Assembly (NCBI RefSeq): GCF_005144715.1
Contig: NZ_SWKR01000002.1
Coordinates: forward strand, 868,001 to 932,000
Length of the DNA stretch: 64,000 nucleotides
Direction of reading: 5' to 3'
DNA from: Sphingomonas baiyangensis
Lineage (GTDB): Bacteria > Pseudomonadota > Alphaproteobacteria > Sphingomonadales > Sphingomonadaceae
Under the pieces are notes generated by a model, which searched no databases, was not told the origin of the DNA, and saw only the letters and a program-made list of their open reading frames with translations. Below, piece by piece: positions 35,830 through 44,426 of this stretch. Position 1 is the stretch's first letter, and the number at the start of each line of letters is the position of its first letter. The translations under genes were made by a program, and so were the position numbers.

Positions 35830-36705
35830 TCAGGCCCCGTGGGCCGCAATGAACTCGAGTATCTCGCGGCCGACACCATCCTCGCTCGATCCCAGCGAGA
35901 GGCCGGGAGACAGATGGTTGTGGCCGGTCAGCCGCAGCATCGGCGGATACGTGCCCTTCGCCGCGCCCCATGCCGCCACCATCGCAGCGGCCTGCTTCTG
36001 GAAGTCGGCGACGTCGTGTTCGGAGACCGTCATCAGCAGCGGCACGTCGGTGGCGATCAGGCCATGGGTGGTCGAACAGGCGGCATAGCTGGCACTGTCC
36101 TCGCCATAATAGGCCTTGTGGAACTGGTTGGCGTGCGCGGTGGCTACATCGTACACGCACGACAGCAGGATCGCCCCGGCGATCCCGCCGCCTGGTTCCG
36201 CATGGAATTGCAGATGCGCCACATAGCTCGCAACATGCACCGCGCCCGCCGATTGCCCCGCCAGATAGATGCGCGTCGGATCGCCGCCATGCTGCGCAGC
36301 ATTTGCGCGCAGCCCGCGCACCACCGCCGCCAGATCCTCGGGTCCCGAAGGCCATTGGTGGCCGGGCGCCAGCCGATAGGTGACGGTGACGCCGAGCATA
36401 CCGTTGCGCGCCGCGAAATCGCCGACATTCTGGTAGAAGGGCAGCCCCACGGGCGACCTTTTGTCACCCTGCACGAACCCGCCGCCGTGCAGATAAACGA
36501 GGATGGGCGCGCCTTCGACGCCGGGCTTGCGAAACAGGTCCATGCGATTGCGCGGATCGTCGCCATAGCGCACGTCCTCAGTCACCTGCACCTCGGGATC
36601 GAACCCCAGATGCCGCTCGGCGAACAGCGCCTGCGTGCCCTGCATCATCGGCAGGCTCAGATCGGTGCCAAGGGCGGCGATCGCGTCTCGAAGGTCGGGG
36701 CTCAT
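35830..36705 (-). CDS. Alpha/beta hydrolase (HSL-type esterase)
   Basis: This 291-residue enzyme has the oxyanion-hole motif YLHGGGFVQGDK and the nucleophile elbow GQSAGA. The acid is in VSEHDVADF and the histidine in GHNHLSPG, so the catalytic set is complete. It should hydrolyse an ester of an aromatic or acyl substrate. Its start overlaps the alcohol dehydrogenase stop (ATGA), tying it to the catabolic run. The substrate is not known. Confidence 0.85.
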   Translation of the reverse strand: MSPDLRDAIAALGTDLSLPMMQGTQALFAERHLGFDPEVQVTEDVRYGDDPRNRMDLFRKPGVEGAPILVYLHGGGFVQGDKRSPVGLPFYQNVGDFAARNGMLGVTVTYRLAPGHQWPSGPEDLAAVVRGLRANAAQHGGDPTRIYLAGQSAGAVHVASYVAHLQFHAEPGGGIAGAILLSCVYDVATAHANQFHKAYYGEDSASYAACSTTHGLIATDVPLLMTVSEHDVADFQKQAAAMVAAWGAAKGTYPPMLRLTGHNHLSPGLSLGSSEDGVGREILEFIAAHGA

Positions 36706-37799
36706 GCGTCGCTCACCATCAATACGGGCTTGATCGTGCGGCCATGCTGGACATCGTCGAAGGCTCGGCCGATCTCGTCGAAGCGATAGGTTTCAATCAT
36801 CCGATCGAAGGGGAAGCGGCCCTGCCGCCAATAGTCGATCAGCTTGGGCAGAAAGGTACGCGGATTGGCGTCGCCGCCCAATATGCCGCGCAGCTGCCGG
36901 CCGCCCGCCAGCATCGGGAACATCGCTGGTGCCCACTGCCCCATCGGCGCCGCGACGAAGGCCGCAGTGCCGTTCATCGCCAGACATTCGAGCGCCTGCG
37001 TATGGACCGCGGGCGCATTGGTGGTGTTGAGCGTGTAGCGCACGCCGCGCCCGGTGAGCGCGCGAATCTGCGCCACCACGTCGTCGCCCGCCAGCAGCGT
37101 GTCGGTGGCCCCCAGTTCGCGCGCCAGATCGAGCCGCGAGGCCTCGCGATCCACCGCGACGATGCGCGCGGCGCCCACCAGCCGCGCCGCCATCACCGCC
37201 GACAGCCCGACGCCACCGACGCCGAAGAACGCGATGGTATCGCCGAACCCTACCTTCAGCGCCTCGATCACCGATCCCGCGCCCGTCACCACACCGCAGG
37301 CCAGCGGCCCAAGCAGGTGCAACGGCACATCCTTGTCTACCTTCACCGCAGTGCGCTCGGGCACGATCGCATGGCTCGCGAACGAGGACTGGCCGAAGAA
37401 ATGCGAATGCAGCGGCTCGCCCGCAGCGTCGGCAAGCGCGGTCGATCCGTCCAGCCGCTTGCCGCCGAAGGTCATCGGCATCGCCAGGTCGCAATAGGTC
37501 GGGCGATTGTCGAGGCAGGCGGGGCACTGGCCGCACGACGTGCCGCTCATCACCACATGATCGCCCACCGCGAAGCCGCGCACGCCCTCGCCCAGTGCCT
37601 CGACCACGCCGGCGCCTTCATGCCCCAGCACGATAGGCTGCGGCGAATGGCGGCCGGGATGTTCGTGCACGTCGGTATGGCATACGCCCACCGCGACGAT
37701 CCGCACGCGCATCTCGCCGGCGCGCGGCTCAGCCAGCTCGACCTCCTCGATCGCGGGCGCGGGTGCGCCGGGGCGGCTAACCGCGGCGGAAATTCTCAC
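36702..37799 (-). CDS. Zinc-dependent alcohol dehydrogenase (aryl-alcohol type)
   Basis: This 365-residue MDR-family enzyme has the catalytic zinc ligands in VGVCHTDVHEHPG and GHEGAGVVE. The structural-zinc cysteines are in CGQCPACLDNRPTYC. The Rossmann motif is FFGVGGVGLSAV, followed by Asp in IVAVDREASR, which favours NAD. It resembles benzyl-alcohol/aryl-alcohol dehydrogenases. The start is a GTG at 37799 that overlaps the upstream gene's stop (GTGA). It may interconvert aldehydes and alcohols of the pathway. Confidence 0.87.
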   Translation of the reverse strand: MRISAAVSRPGAPAPAIEEVELAEPRAGEMRVRIVAVGVCHTDVHEHPGRHSPQPIVLGHEGAGVVEALGEGVRGFAVGDHVVMSGTSCGQCPACLDNRPTYCDLAMPMTFGGKRLDGSTALADAAGEPLHSHFFGQSSFASHAIVPERTAVKVDKDVPLHLLGPLACGVVTGAGSVIEALKVGFGDTIAFFGVGGVGLSAVMAARLVGAARIVAVDREASRLDLARELGATDTLLAGDDVVAQIRALTGRGVRYTLNTTNAPAVHTQALECLAMNGTAAFVAAPMGQWAPAMFPMLAGGRQLRGILGGDANPRTFLPKLIDYWRQGRFPFDRMIETYRFDEIGRAFDDVQHGRTIKPVLMVSDA

Positions 37800-38305
37800 T
37801 TCAATACCTCGGCGACGGGCGGCGGATTGTTCCGCGGCTTGGGCTTCATCACCATCTGGCCCTTCCACGGCACCTGGTCGGCCGCGGTCCAAGCGTTGAC
37901 CCACAAGGACTGGAAGCGCCAGACGCCCTCTTTCTTGGTCAGGTGATCGCGGCGCGTGCCGATGCCGAAGACGAAGTTGTTGTTATAGTCGACATTATAC
38001 TGGATGATCTGGAAGAAGCAGCGGCTGTCGACTTCGCCCTCCTCCTCGCGCGGCTCCATGATGATCGTGTTCATCAGGTGCTGGCGGCCGTACCACCAGT
38101 GCTGGCGGTCGTTCCACAGCGAGCGCAGGTTTTCGAGGATCGCCTCATGCCCCTGCACGCGGCCCTGCCACAGATGATCGAACCAGCCGTCCTCGACGAA
38201 GGCCGAGCGCACCATCTCCTCGTCGGCAAGGTCGATGCCCCACGCATAGCGCGAATAGGCTTCCTGTATCTCGAGCCGGTCGAGGGCGGAAAGTTGCCAG
38301 GCCAT
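37796..38305 (-). CDS. SnoaL/NTF2-like protein
   Basis: This 169-residue protein has an NTF2-like cone fold pattern: N-terminal helix LDRLEIQEAYSRYAWGID, then FVEDGWFDHLWQGRVQG. It is rich in aromatic residues (QHWWYGRQHLMN, YNVDYNNNFVFG). Enzymes of this fold in sphingomonads perform cofactor-free deformylation or isomerisation of lignin dimers. Others are Rieske beta subunits, but no matching alpha subunit is adjacent. The stop overlaps the alcohol dehydrogenase start. AGGGAGAG precedes the ATG. Confidence 0.78.
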   Translation of the reverse strand: MAWQLSALDRLEIQEAYSRYAWGIDLADEEMVRSAFVEDGWFDHLWQGRVQGHEAILENLRSLWNDRQHWWYGRQHLMNTIIMEPREEEGEVDSRCFFQIIQYNVDYNNNFVFGIGTRRDHLTKKEGVWRFQSLWVNAWTAADQVPWKGQMVMKPKPRNNPPPVAEVLK

Positions 38306-38333
38306 GTTGCTCTCCCTTGCAGGCCGCCGACGC

Positions 38334-39794
38334 TCAATGCGCGCCGGGCTTGCCTAGATGATGATCGTTCAGGATGTCGGCGGGTTCGCCATGCTGCACC
38401 AGCAGCGCCTTGCGCCGGACGAAACGCAGGATCGATTCAGGTCCAGTCCGCGAACCGCCCAAGCCGGAAAACCCGAAGCTGTTGGTGCCGACGGTGCGGT
38501 TCTTGGCGAAGGTCAGGAACGTATCCTGCACGAACACCGATCCGGCGTTCACGCGCTCGGCGATCGCCAGCGCCTCTTCGGCGTCGCCGGCGATCACCGA
38601 TGCGGTAAGCCCGAAATCGGTATCGTTGGCCAGTGCCACCGCCTCGTCGATCGAGACGAAGGACATGACGGGCGCGATCGGGCCAAAGGTTTCCTCGCGC
38701 ATGATCGCCATGTCGTGCGTCACGCCCGTCAGCACGGTGGGGCGCATGTAGAGCCCGCCGTCGATCGTTTCGACGGTGCCGCCGGTAAGCACGTTTGCGC
38801 CTTTCGCCACGGCATCGGCGATATGCGCTTCGACGATCGCCGCCTGCGGCGCGAAGGTGAAGGGATGCAGGTGCCCGGCGCGCGGATCGTCGCTGTTGAC
38901 CCGCACCTCGGCGGCCTTTTCCACCAGCCGCGCGACGAAGGCGTCGTGAATGCTTTCATGGACATAAACGCGCTCGATCGAGAAGCAGACCTGCCCGGTA
39001 GCGTGCACCGCTCCGCGCAGCACCGCGGTTGCCGCGCGCTCGATATCGGCGCTTGCCGTCACGATCGCCGGGTCCTTGCCGCCGAGTTCGAGGAACACCG
39101 GGATCAGTCGCTCGGCGCAGGCGATGGCGATCTTGCGTCCTGTGGGTACGCTTCCGGTGAAGCAGATGAGGTCGGCCTCAGCGATCACCGCCTGCCCCGT
39201 CTCGCCGTCGCCCATCGCATGGTCGAATACTGCCGCCAGCTCGGGCACCGCGCGCACACTTTCGAACAGCGGCGCGATGAAGCGCGGGGTGATCTCCGAC
39301 GGCTTGAGCAGCACCGCCGATCCCGCGAACAGCGCCGGCACCGCATCGAGCAGCGCCAGCATCATCGGCGCGTTCCAAGGGCTGATGACGCCCACCAGCG
39401 GATAGGCGACGAGCTGCGTGCGCACATCGACCGAAGGCATCGCCTTCGAAGGCCCAGCGAACTGCGCCCTGTCGAGCGCGGCGGCGGCGTCCTCGATCCA
39501 GCCGCCGATATTGCCCATCGTGATGAAGCCCTGGAGATACGATGTATGGCACCCGCCGGTGTCGACCGCATCGGCCTCGGCGATCGCGTTTGCGCGCTTC
39601 GCGACTTCGCCGAGCCAGCGCCGCATTACGGCGATGCGTCCTTCGAGCCCCAGCGCTTCCCATGCCGGCTGCGCCGCGCGCAACGCTGCCGCCTTGGCGG
39701 CCACCGCCGCAGCGGGCTCGACCGCCAGCGAGAAATCGGTCGCGCCGGTACGCGGATTGCGTACCGGCAGCAGGCGCGTATCGGCGTCGGCCAT
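38334..39794 (-). CDS. NAD(P)-dependent aldehyde dehydrogenase
   Basis: This 486-residue enzyme has the catalytic set of the family: Asn in VGVISPWNAPMM, Glu in LELGGKDP, and Cys in ATGQVCFSIERV. It should oxidise an aromatic aldehyde such as one released by the stilbene-cleaving enzyme further down the run. ATG 39794 has GGGGAGAG upstream and is preferred over an in-frame ATG 21 bases earlier. It is the first gene of the run that ends with the carotenoid-oxygenase-family gene. Confidence 0.92.
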   Translation of the reverse strand: MADADTRLLPVRNPRTGATDFSLAVEPAAAVAAKAAALRAAQPAWEALGLEGRIAVMRRWLGEVAKRANAIAEADAVDTGGCHTSYLQGFITMGNIGGWIEDAAAALDRAQFAGPSKAMPSVDVRTQLVAYPLVGVISPWNAPMMLALLDAVPALFAGSAVLLKPSEITPRFIAPLFESVRAVPELAAVFDHAMGDGETGQAVIAEADLICFTGSVPTGRKIAIACAERLIPVFLELGGKDPAIVTASADIERAATAVLRGAVHATGQVCFSIERVYVHESIHDAFVARLVEKAAEVRVNSDDPRAGHLHPFTFAPQAAIVEAHIADAVAKGANVLTGGTVETIDGGLYMRPTVLTGVTHDMAIMREETFGPIAPVMSFVSIDEAVALANDTDFGLTASVIAGDAEEALAIAERVNAGSVFVQDTFLTFAKNRTVGTNSFGFSGLGGSRTGPESILRFVRRKALLVQHGEPADILNDHHLGKPGAH

Positions 39795-39840
39795 CGCTCT
39801 CTCCCCGGCGCTCATACCGCGCCTCTATTCGTCCGACGTC

Positions 39841-39868
39841 GTTGTATATTGTGGTAGTGCGAAGTCAA
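39841..39868 (-). promoter_or_regulatory. Candidate sigma-70 promoter of the aldehyde dehydrogenase run
   Basis: On the minus strand TTGACT (39868-39863) and TACAAC (39846-39841) stand 16 bases apart, 47 bases before the aldehyde dehydrogenase ATG. The segment is markedly AT-richer than its surroundings. It lies after the tandem MarR gene, so the downstream run may be transcribed separately. Confidence 0.4.
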
Positions 39869-39889
39869 GCGACCCTTTGGCCGGTATCC

Positions 39890-40861
39890 CTAGGCGAGAC
39901 TGGCCGGTAGAAATCCCGGAAAACGCAGCCGGTGGCTGTGCACGCCGACGATGCGACGTAGCTGCTCGACCAGCCAGCGGATATCGCCGTTCGTTTCGCC
40001 GCGCATCGCGGCGCGCTCGGAACGCTCGGCCTGCGCCTGCAACGCGCCCAACGCGATGCGGCCGGCCTCGGTCAGCCGGTGTATCCGCTCGCGCCCGTCG
40101 TCGGGCGATACCGATGCTGCAAGCAGCCCGCGTTTGGTCAGCGCGCGGACGATGACGCCGCAGGTCGACGGGTCGAGGCCGTAGAGCCGGGCAAACGCCA
40201 TCTGCGTGATCGACTCGCGGCGGCTCAGGATGAACAGCAGCGAGAATTGGCGCAGCGTCGTCCGCGACCCGCGGCTCGCCTCGGCAAAGCTCGCCTGAAG
40301 GTGCTGCAACGCCCGCCGCGCGAGGAAGCTCGGCGCGGTGTCGAGCACGCCGGCCTCGGGCGCGCAGGCAGGGCGCCAGGGTGGCGCCGGGCTCAGTGCA
40401 TTCGATCCCAGCCGATGCAGCATGGCGATGAGCCGTGTGCGATCTTCGGGCGCGAGCGGCGCGACAAGCTCGTCCTGCAAAGCGGCGAAGCTGGTCGCGA
40501 CATCCTCGATCGCCGCGTTCCCCGCTTCGGTCAGCGAGACCTGTGCACGCCGCCGGTCGCTTTCGCACGCCCCTCGCTCGATCCAGCTACGTGCCTGGAG
40601 GTTGTCGAGCACCAGTCCGGTGGTCGACTTGTCGACCCCCGCCGCCCGCGCCAGCGCGATCTGCGGCATCGCGCCGAGCCGGTCCAGCACCAGCAGGAAC
40701 TCGGCCTGCGCAAGCGTCGTCGCCGGTGAGCGTGCGGCATGCAGCGCGGTGGTGATCTGGTCTACCCGCGCCAGCAGGAAGCCGGGCTTGCGGAACAGCA
40801 CCGCCATGATCGCCGCGTCGGGATCGGCAGACGTCGTGGCGGTTGGCGAAGGCGCGTGCAT
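39890..40861 (-). CDS. Double-domain MarR-family regulator (two MarR domains in one chain)
   Basis: A normal MarR protein is about 140-180 residues and dimerises. This one has 323 residues and two complete MarR domains, about 27-152 and 178-300. The helix-turn-helix segments are IALARAAGVDKSTTGLVLDN and MAFARLYGLDPSTCGVIVRA. The wings are ESDRRRAQVSLTEAG and PDDGRERIHRLTEAG. It probably works as a single-chain pseudo-dimer that can carry two different half-site or ligand preferences. It lies between two catabolic gene runs on the same strand and is the obvious local regulator. An internal ATG at residue 19 is a possible alternative start. Confidence 0.88.
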   Translation of the reverse strand: MHAPSPTATTSADPDAAIMAVLFRKPGFLLARVDQITTALHAARSPATTLAQAEFLLVLDRLGAMPQIALARAAGVDKSTTGLVLDNLQARSWIERGACESDRRRAQVSLTEAGNAAIEDVATSFAALQDELVAPLAPEDRTRLIAMLHRLGSNALSPAPPWRPACAPEAGVLDTAPSFLARRALQHLQASFAEASRGSRTTLRQFSLLFILSRRESITQMAFARLYGLDPSTCGVIVRALTKRGLLAASVSPDDGRERIHRLTEAGRIALGALQAQAERSERAAMRGETNGDIRWLVEQLRRIVGVHSHRLRFPGFLPASLA

Positions 40862-40886
40862 GGCGCAGGTGTAGCGCCATGCACGC
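40854..40886. promoter_or_regulatory. 13-base perfect inverted repeat over the tandem-MarR start codon
   Basis: GCGTGCATGGCGC (40854-40866) and GCGCCATGCACGC (40874-40886) are exact reverse complements with a 7-base spacer. The start codon of the double MarR gene lies inside one arm. As DNA it could be an operator for autoregulation. As RNA it could hide the start codon. It also follows the stop of the upstream aldehyde dehydrogenase by 21 bases, but no T run follows, so a terminator is less likely. Confidence 0.55.
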
Positions 40887-40906
40887 CGATGCCAACCCCG
40901 CCGGCG

Positions 40907-42400
40907 TTACAGCCCGATCGTCACGGCCTTCAGTTCGGTATAGGCCTCGACACCGGCGCGGCCGTTTTCGCGCCCCCAGCCCGATTGCTTGTAGCCACCC
41001 AGCGGCATCGCCGGATCGACGCCGCCGCCGCCGTTGATCCGCACCGTCCCCGCACGCACGCGCTTGGCGAGCTTGAGCGCGGTCGACAGATCGCGCGTCC
41101 AGATCGCCGAGGACAGGCCGTACTCGCTGGCATTGGCCGAAGCAGCGATCCCTTCCAGATCGTCGTCGCCGAACCGCATCGCGCAAAGCACCGGGCCGAA
41201 AATCTCTTCCTCGACCACCTTCATGCCGCTGGCGGTGCCCGTCAGCACCGTCGGCTGGACGAAATACCCCTCGCCTTCGATGCGACTGCCGCCCACGCCC
41301 ACCGCAGCACCCTCGTCCATGCCGCTCGCAACATAGCCCAGCACGCGATCGAGCTGTTCCTGGCTCACCAGCGGCCCCATCTCGGTGCCCGGCACCAGCC
41401 CCGCGCCGACGCGCAGCGTGCGCGCACGCTCGCTGATGCCCTCGATAACCTCATCATACACGCGCTCGTGGACGAACAGGCGCGATCCTGCCGCGCATAC
41501 CTGCCCCGCATTGCCGAAGATGCCCATCGCAGCGGCGGGGATCGCCTTGGCGAGATCGGCATCGGCGAAGATCATCGTCGGCGACTTGCCGCCCAGTTCC
41601 AGCGTCACGCGCTTGAGGTTGCCGGTGGAGGCGCGGACGATTGCCTTGCCAACGCTCGTCGATCCAGTGAAGCTCACCTTGTCGACGTGCGGGTGATCCA
41701 CCAGCGCCGCGCCCGCGGTCTCGCCGAAGCCGGTGACGATGTTGACGCTGCCAGCGGGGAACCCTGCCTCTGCCACCAGTTCGGCCAGCAGCGCGGCGCT
41801 GAGCGGCGTCTGTTCGGCGGGCTTGAGAATCACCGTGCAGCCCGCCGCCAGCGCGGGGGCGATCTTGGCGACCGCCATCACGAAGGGGAAGTTCCACGGC
41901 ACGACCGCGCCCACCACGCCCACCGGCTCGCGCAGGCTCATCGCCTGCCATTCGCCCGGCCACGACACCTGCATCGTCTCGCCGGTGATCTTGGTCGCCC
42001 AGCCGGCATTGTAGCGCAGCGCATCGGCGGCGCCCATCACGGCGGCGAACTTCGCCATCATGAAGGGCATGCCGTTGTCGAGCGTCTCGGTCAGCGCGAT
42101 GCGCTCGCCTTCGCGCTCGATCAGGTCGGCGAGGCGCAGCAACAGGCGCGCGCGCTGCGACGGCGGCGTCGCGGCCCAGCCGTCGAACGCGCCGCGCGCG
42201 GCCTTCACCGCGCGATCGATATCCTCGCGACCGCCCGAGGCGGCGCTGGCGAACACCTTGCCCGTCGCCGGATCGACCACCTCGAACGTCTCGCCGCTTG
42301 CAGCGTCAACGAACTCGCCGCCGATGAACAACTGCCGCGACTTGGCAGCGAGGTCGGCGCGCAGCGCATCGAGGCTGGCGGGAGCGAAAGGTGCATTCAT
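40907..42400 (-). CDS. Aldehyde dehydrogenase (betaine/phenylacetaldehyde type)
   Basis: This 497-residue enzyme has the full active site: Asn in VVPWNFPFVM, Glu in LELGGKSP, and Cys in GNAGQVCAAGSRLF. It is closer to the classical class 1/2 group than the other aldehyde dehydrogenase in this region, so the two likely act on different aldehydes. ATG 42400 is used; an in-frame TTG nine bases upstream is less likely. It is the last gene of the run that begins at 49503, five bases after the NTF2-like gene. Confidence 0.92.
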   Translation of the reverse strand: MNAPFAPASLDALRADLAAKSRQLFIGGEFVDAASGETFEVVDPATGKVFASAASGGREDIDRAVKAARGAFDGWAATPPSQRARLLLRLADLIEREGERIALTETLDNGMPFMMAKFAAVMGAADALRYNAGWATKITGETMQVSWPGEWQAMSLREPVGVVGAVVPWNFPFVMAVAKIAPALAAGCTVILKPAEQTPLSAALLAELVAEAGFPAGSVNIVTGFGETAGAALVDHPHVDKVSFTGSTSVGKAIVRASTGNLKRVTLELGGKSPTMIFADADLAKAIPAAAMGIFGNAGQVCAAGSRLFVHERVYDEVIEGISERARTLRVGAGLVPGTEMGPLVSQEQLDRVLGYVASGMDEGAAVGVGGSRIEGEGYFVQPTVLTGTASGMKVVEEEIFGPVLCAMRFGDDDLEGIAASANASEYGLSSAIWTRDLSTALKLAKRVRAGTVRINGGGGVDPAMPLGGYKQSGWGRENGRAGVEAYTELKAVTIGL

Positions 42401-42405
42401 GGCGA

Positions 42406-42789
42406 TCAACCCTTGGAACGTGCGCTGCGGATGCGCGTGAACTTGCCGTCGGGACCGATATCGTAGATCACGATGCTCTCGATGAAGAGTGACTGGCCCT
42501 TGGTCATGGGGCCGGCAATGAAATCGGGCCAGTCCTCGAGCGCATGGAACTCGGTGCTGATGATGCCCGCCAGCCCCTCGTCGTCGAGCACGACCTTCTC
42601 GACGGTCAGCGTCTCGCGCACGCGCGCGAACACGCCGGTATAGAAATCGCGGATCGCCTGCTTGCCGTGCAGCGTCTTCTTCTGGCCGAGCTGGAGCACG
42701 ACGTCGTCGGCGTAGAAAGCGGTGAACGTATCGAAGTCGCCGCGGTTGAAGGCGCCTATATAATTGTCGATCCAGTCGTCCTTGGTCAT
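42406..42789 (-). CDS. NTF2-like (SnoaL) protein
   Basis: This 127-residue single-domain protein has the usual N-terminal helix WIDNYIGAFNRGDFDTFTAF, then YADDVVLQLG, HGKQAIRDFYTGVF, and a C-terminal beta strand IVIYDIGPDGKFTRIRSA. It is clearly related to the second half of the double NTF2-like protein at 58823-59656 (shared YADDVVLELG/HGK..I..FY pattern). A role as a small lyase or isomerase in the pathway is inferred. Its start overlaps the stop of the next gene's neighbour (ATGA with the GMC gene). Confidence 0.8.
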   Translation of the reverse strand: MTKDDWIDNYIGAFNRGDFDTFTAFYADDVVLQLGQKKTLHGKQAIRDFYTGVFARVRETLTVEKVVLDDEGLAGIISTEFHALEDWPDFIAGPMTKGQSLFIESIVIYDIGPDGKFTRIRSARSKG

Positions 42790-44426
42790 GCGGCGTTCCT
42801 CTGGCGGGGATCTTCGGCGGGCAAGGCAGGCAGGCCGAGGATCATGTCACTGGCCTTTTCGGCGACCATGATCGTGGGGGCATTGGTGTTGCCGCCGGGA
42901 ACGGTGGGCATCACCGAGGCGTCGACCACGCGCAGTCCCTCGATCCCGTGGACGCGCAACTCTGGGTCGACCACGCTCATGCTGCCCGTTCCCATCGAAC
43001 AGGTACCAACGGGATGCTGTGTAACCTGCGCCGTCGCGCGGATATGCGAGTCGAGCTCGTCGTCGGATTGCAGCGCGGCACCCGGCAGCAGCTCGTCGCC
43101 GGTAATCTCGCCCTGCGGGCCTGCGGCATAGATGTGCCGCGCGAGCCGGATGCCGTCGCGCGCGGTGCGCAGATCGGCGGGATCGGCGAAATTGTTGAGC
43201 AGGATCGCAGGATGCGCGCGCGGATCGGCCGAGCGCAGCGTCACGCGGCCGCGGCTGTTGGGGTGCAGCAGGATGACGTCGGCGGTGATCCGGTCGTCCT
43301 GGCGCGGTTTGATGCCGGGAAACCATATCTGCGCGTCCATGCGCACGGGGTTCGCCCAGAGCTGGATGTCGGGCTGCGCCAGTTCGGGGCGCGTGCGCAG
43401 GATGATGTTGCAGCTGTTGACCTGGCTGGCGAACGCGCCCTTCCCCGTCAGCGCCCATCGCACGACCGAACGCGCGACGCGATCGGCACGCAGCTCGTTC
43501 AGGAAGCTGATCCTGTCCTTCAGCTTGAAGTGGACCGGCACGCGCGGATGTTCGGAAAGATTCGCGCCTACGCCGGGCAGCACCTGCACCGGCGCGATGC
43601 CGTGCCGCGCCAGCTCGTCGGCGGGGCCGACGCCCGACAGCATCAGCAGCTGCGGCGAGGCGTAGGACCCGCTCGACAGGATGACTTCGCGATCGGCACG
43701 TGCCACCTGCACCGCGCCGTCGCGGACATATTCGACGCCGACGGCGCGCTTGCCCTCGAACAGCACGCGATTGGTCTCGGCGCCCGTCAGCACCGTGAGA
43801 TTGGGCCGGTCGATCGCCGGTTCGAGATAGGCGCGCGCGGTGCTGGCGCGGCGGCCCTTGGCGTCGATCGTCAGCTCGCCGCGCGCGAAGCCTTCCTCCT
43901 GCTCGGCATGCAGATCCTGCGTGATCGGCAGGCCGAGCTCGGCGGCGGTTTCCATCAGCTGATAGTGCAGCCGCGAGCGCGTGTCGTTCGCTACCACCGA
44001 CAGCGGCCCCTCGGTGCCGTGCCACGGTCCGGCGCCCTGCCAGCTATTCTCCATGCGCTTGAAATAGGGCAGCACGTCGGCAAAGCCCCAGCCGGTGCAG
44101 CCCATCTGGCGCCATGTATCGAAATCGAGGCTGTGGCCGCGCATGAAGAACAGCCCGTTGATCGACGACGATCCACCCAGCACGCGCCCGCGCGGCAGGA
44201 AGATGCGGCGATCGTTCAGATGCGGCTCAGGCTCCGACCAGTAGCTCCATCGATAGCGTTCCTTGGTCAGCGCGCGCAGGAAGCCGAGCGGCATCGTCAG
44301 GAGGAACTTGCGGTGCGTGCCGCCTGCTTCGAGCAGCAGCACCCGGTTTGACGGGTTAGCGCTCAGCCGGTTGGCGAGCACGCAGCCCGCCGATCCGGCC
44401 CCGACGATGACGTAATCCCAGCTCAT
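42786..44426 (-). CDS. GMC-family FAD-dependent alcohol oxidoreductase
   Basis: This 546-residue flavoenzyme has the ADP-binding motif VIVGAGSAGCVLANRL, the GMC signature GRVLGGSSSINGLFFMRG, and the catalytic His region TQHPVGTCSMG. It ends in GGNTNAPTIMVAEKASDMI. GMC enzymes oxidise primary alcohols. It is paired with a second GMC gene (ATGA overlap). In Sphingobium SYK-6 a pair of membrane-associated GMC enzymes (PhcC, PhcD, from memory) oxidises dehydrodiconiferyl alcohol; the same role here is a hypothesis. Confidence 0.9.
   Translation of the reverse strand: MSWDYVIVGAGSAGCVLANRLSANPSNRVLLLEAGGTHRKFLLTMPLGFLRALTKERYRWSYWSEPEPHLNDRRIFLPRGRVLGGSSSINGLFFMRGHSLDFDTWRQMGCTGWGFADVLPYFKRMENSWQGAGPWHGTEGPLSVVANDTRSRLHYQLMETAAELGLPITQDLHAEQEEGFARGELTIDAKGRRASTARAYLEPAIDRPNLTVLTGAETNRVLFEGKRAVGVEYVRDGAVQVARADREVILSSGSYASPQLLMLSGVGPADELARHGIAPVQVLPGVGANLSEHPRVPVHFKLKDRISFLNELRADRVARSVVRWALTGKGAFASQVNSCNIILRTRPELAQPDIQLWANPVRMDAQIWFPGIKPRQDDRITADVILLHPNSRGRVTLRSADPRAHPAILLNNFADPADLRTARDGIRLARHIYAAGPQGEITGDELLPGAALQSDDELDSHIRATAQVTQHPVGTCSMGTGSMSVVDPELRVHGIEGLRVVDASVMPTVPGGNTNAPTIMVAEKASDMILGLPALPAEDPRQRNAA

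Noticed and set aside
37796-38305. Call as a Rieske dioxygenase beta subunit
   Set aside because: The fold pattern would allow it, but no multi-subunit alpha gene is adjacent and both local Rieske enzymes are of the single-subunit type.
40854-40886. Reading the 13-base palindrome as a terminator of the aldehyde dehydrogenase gene
   Set aside because: No T run follows the stem on the minus strand, and the repeat contains the next gene's start codon.
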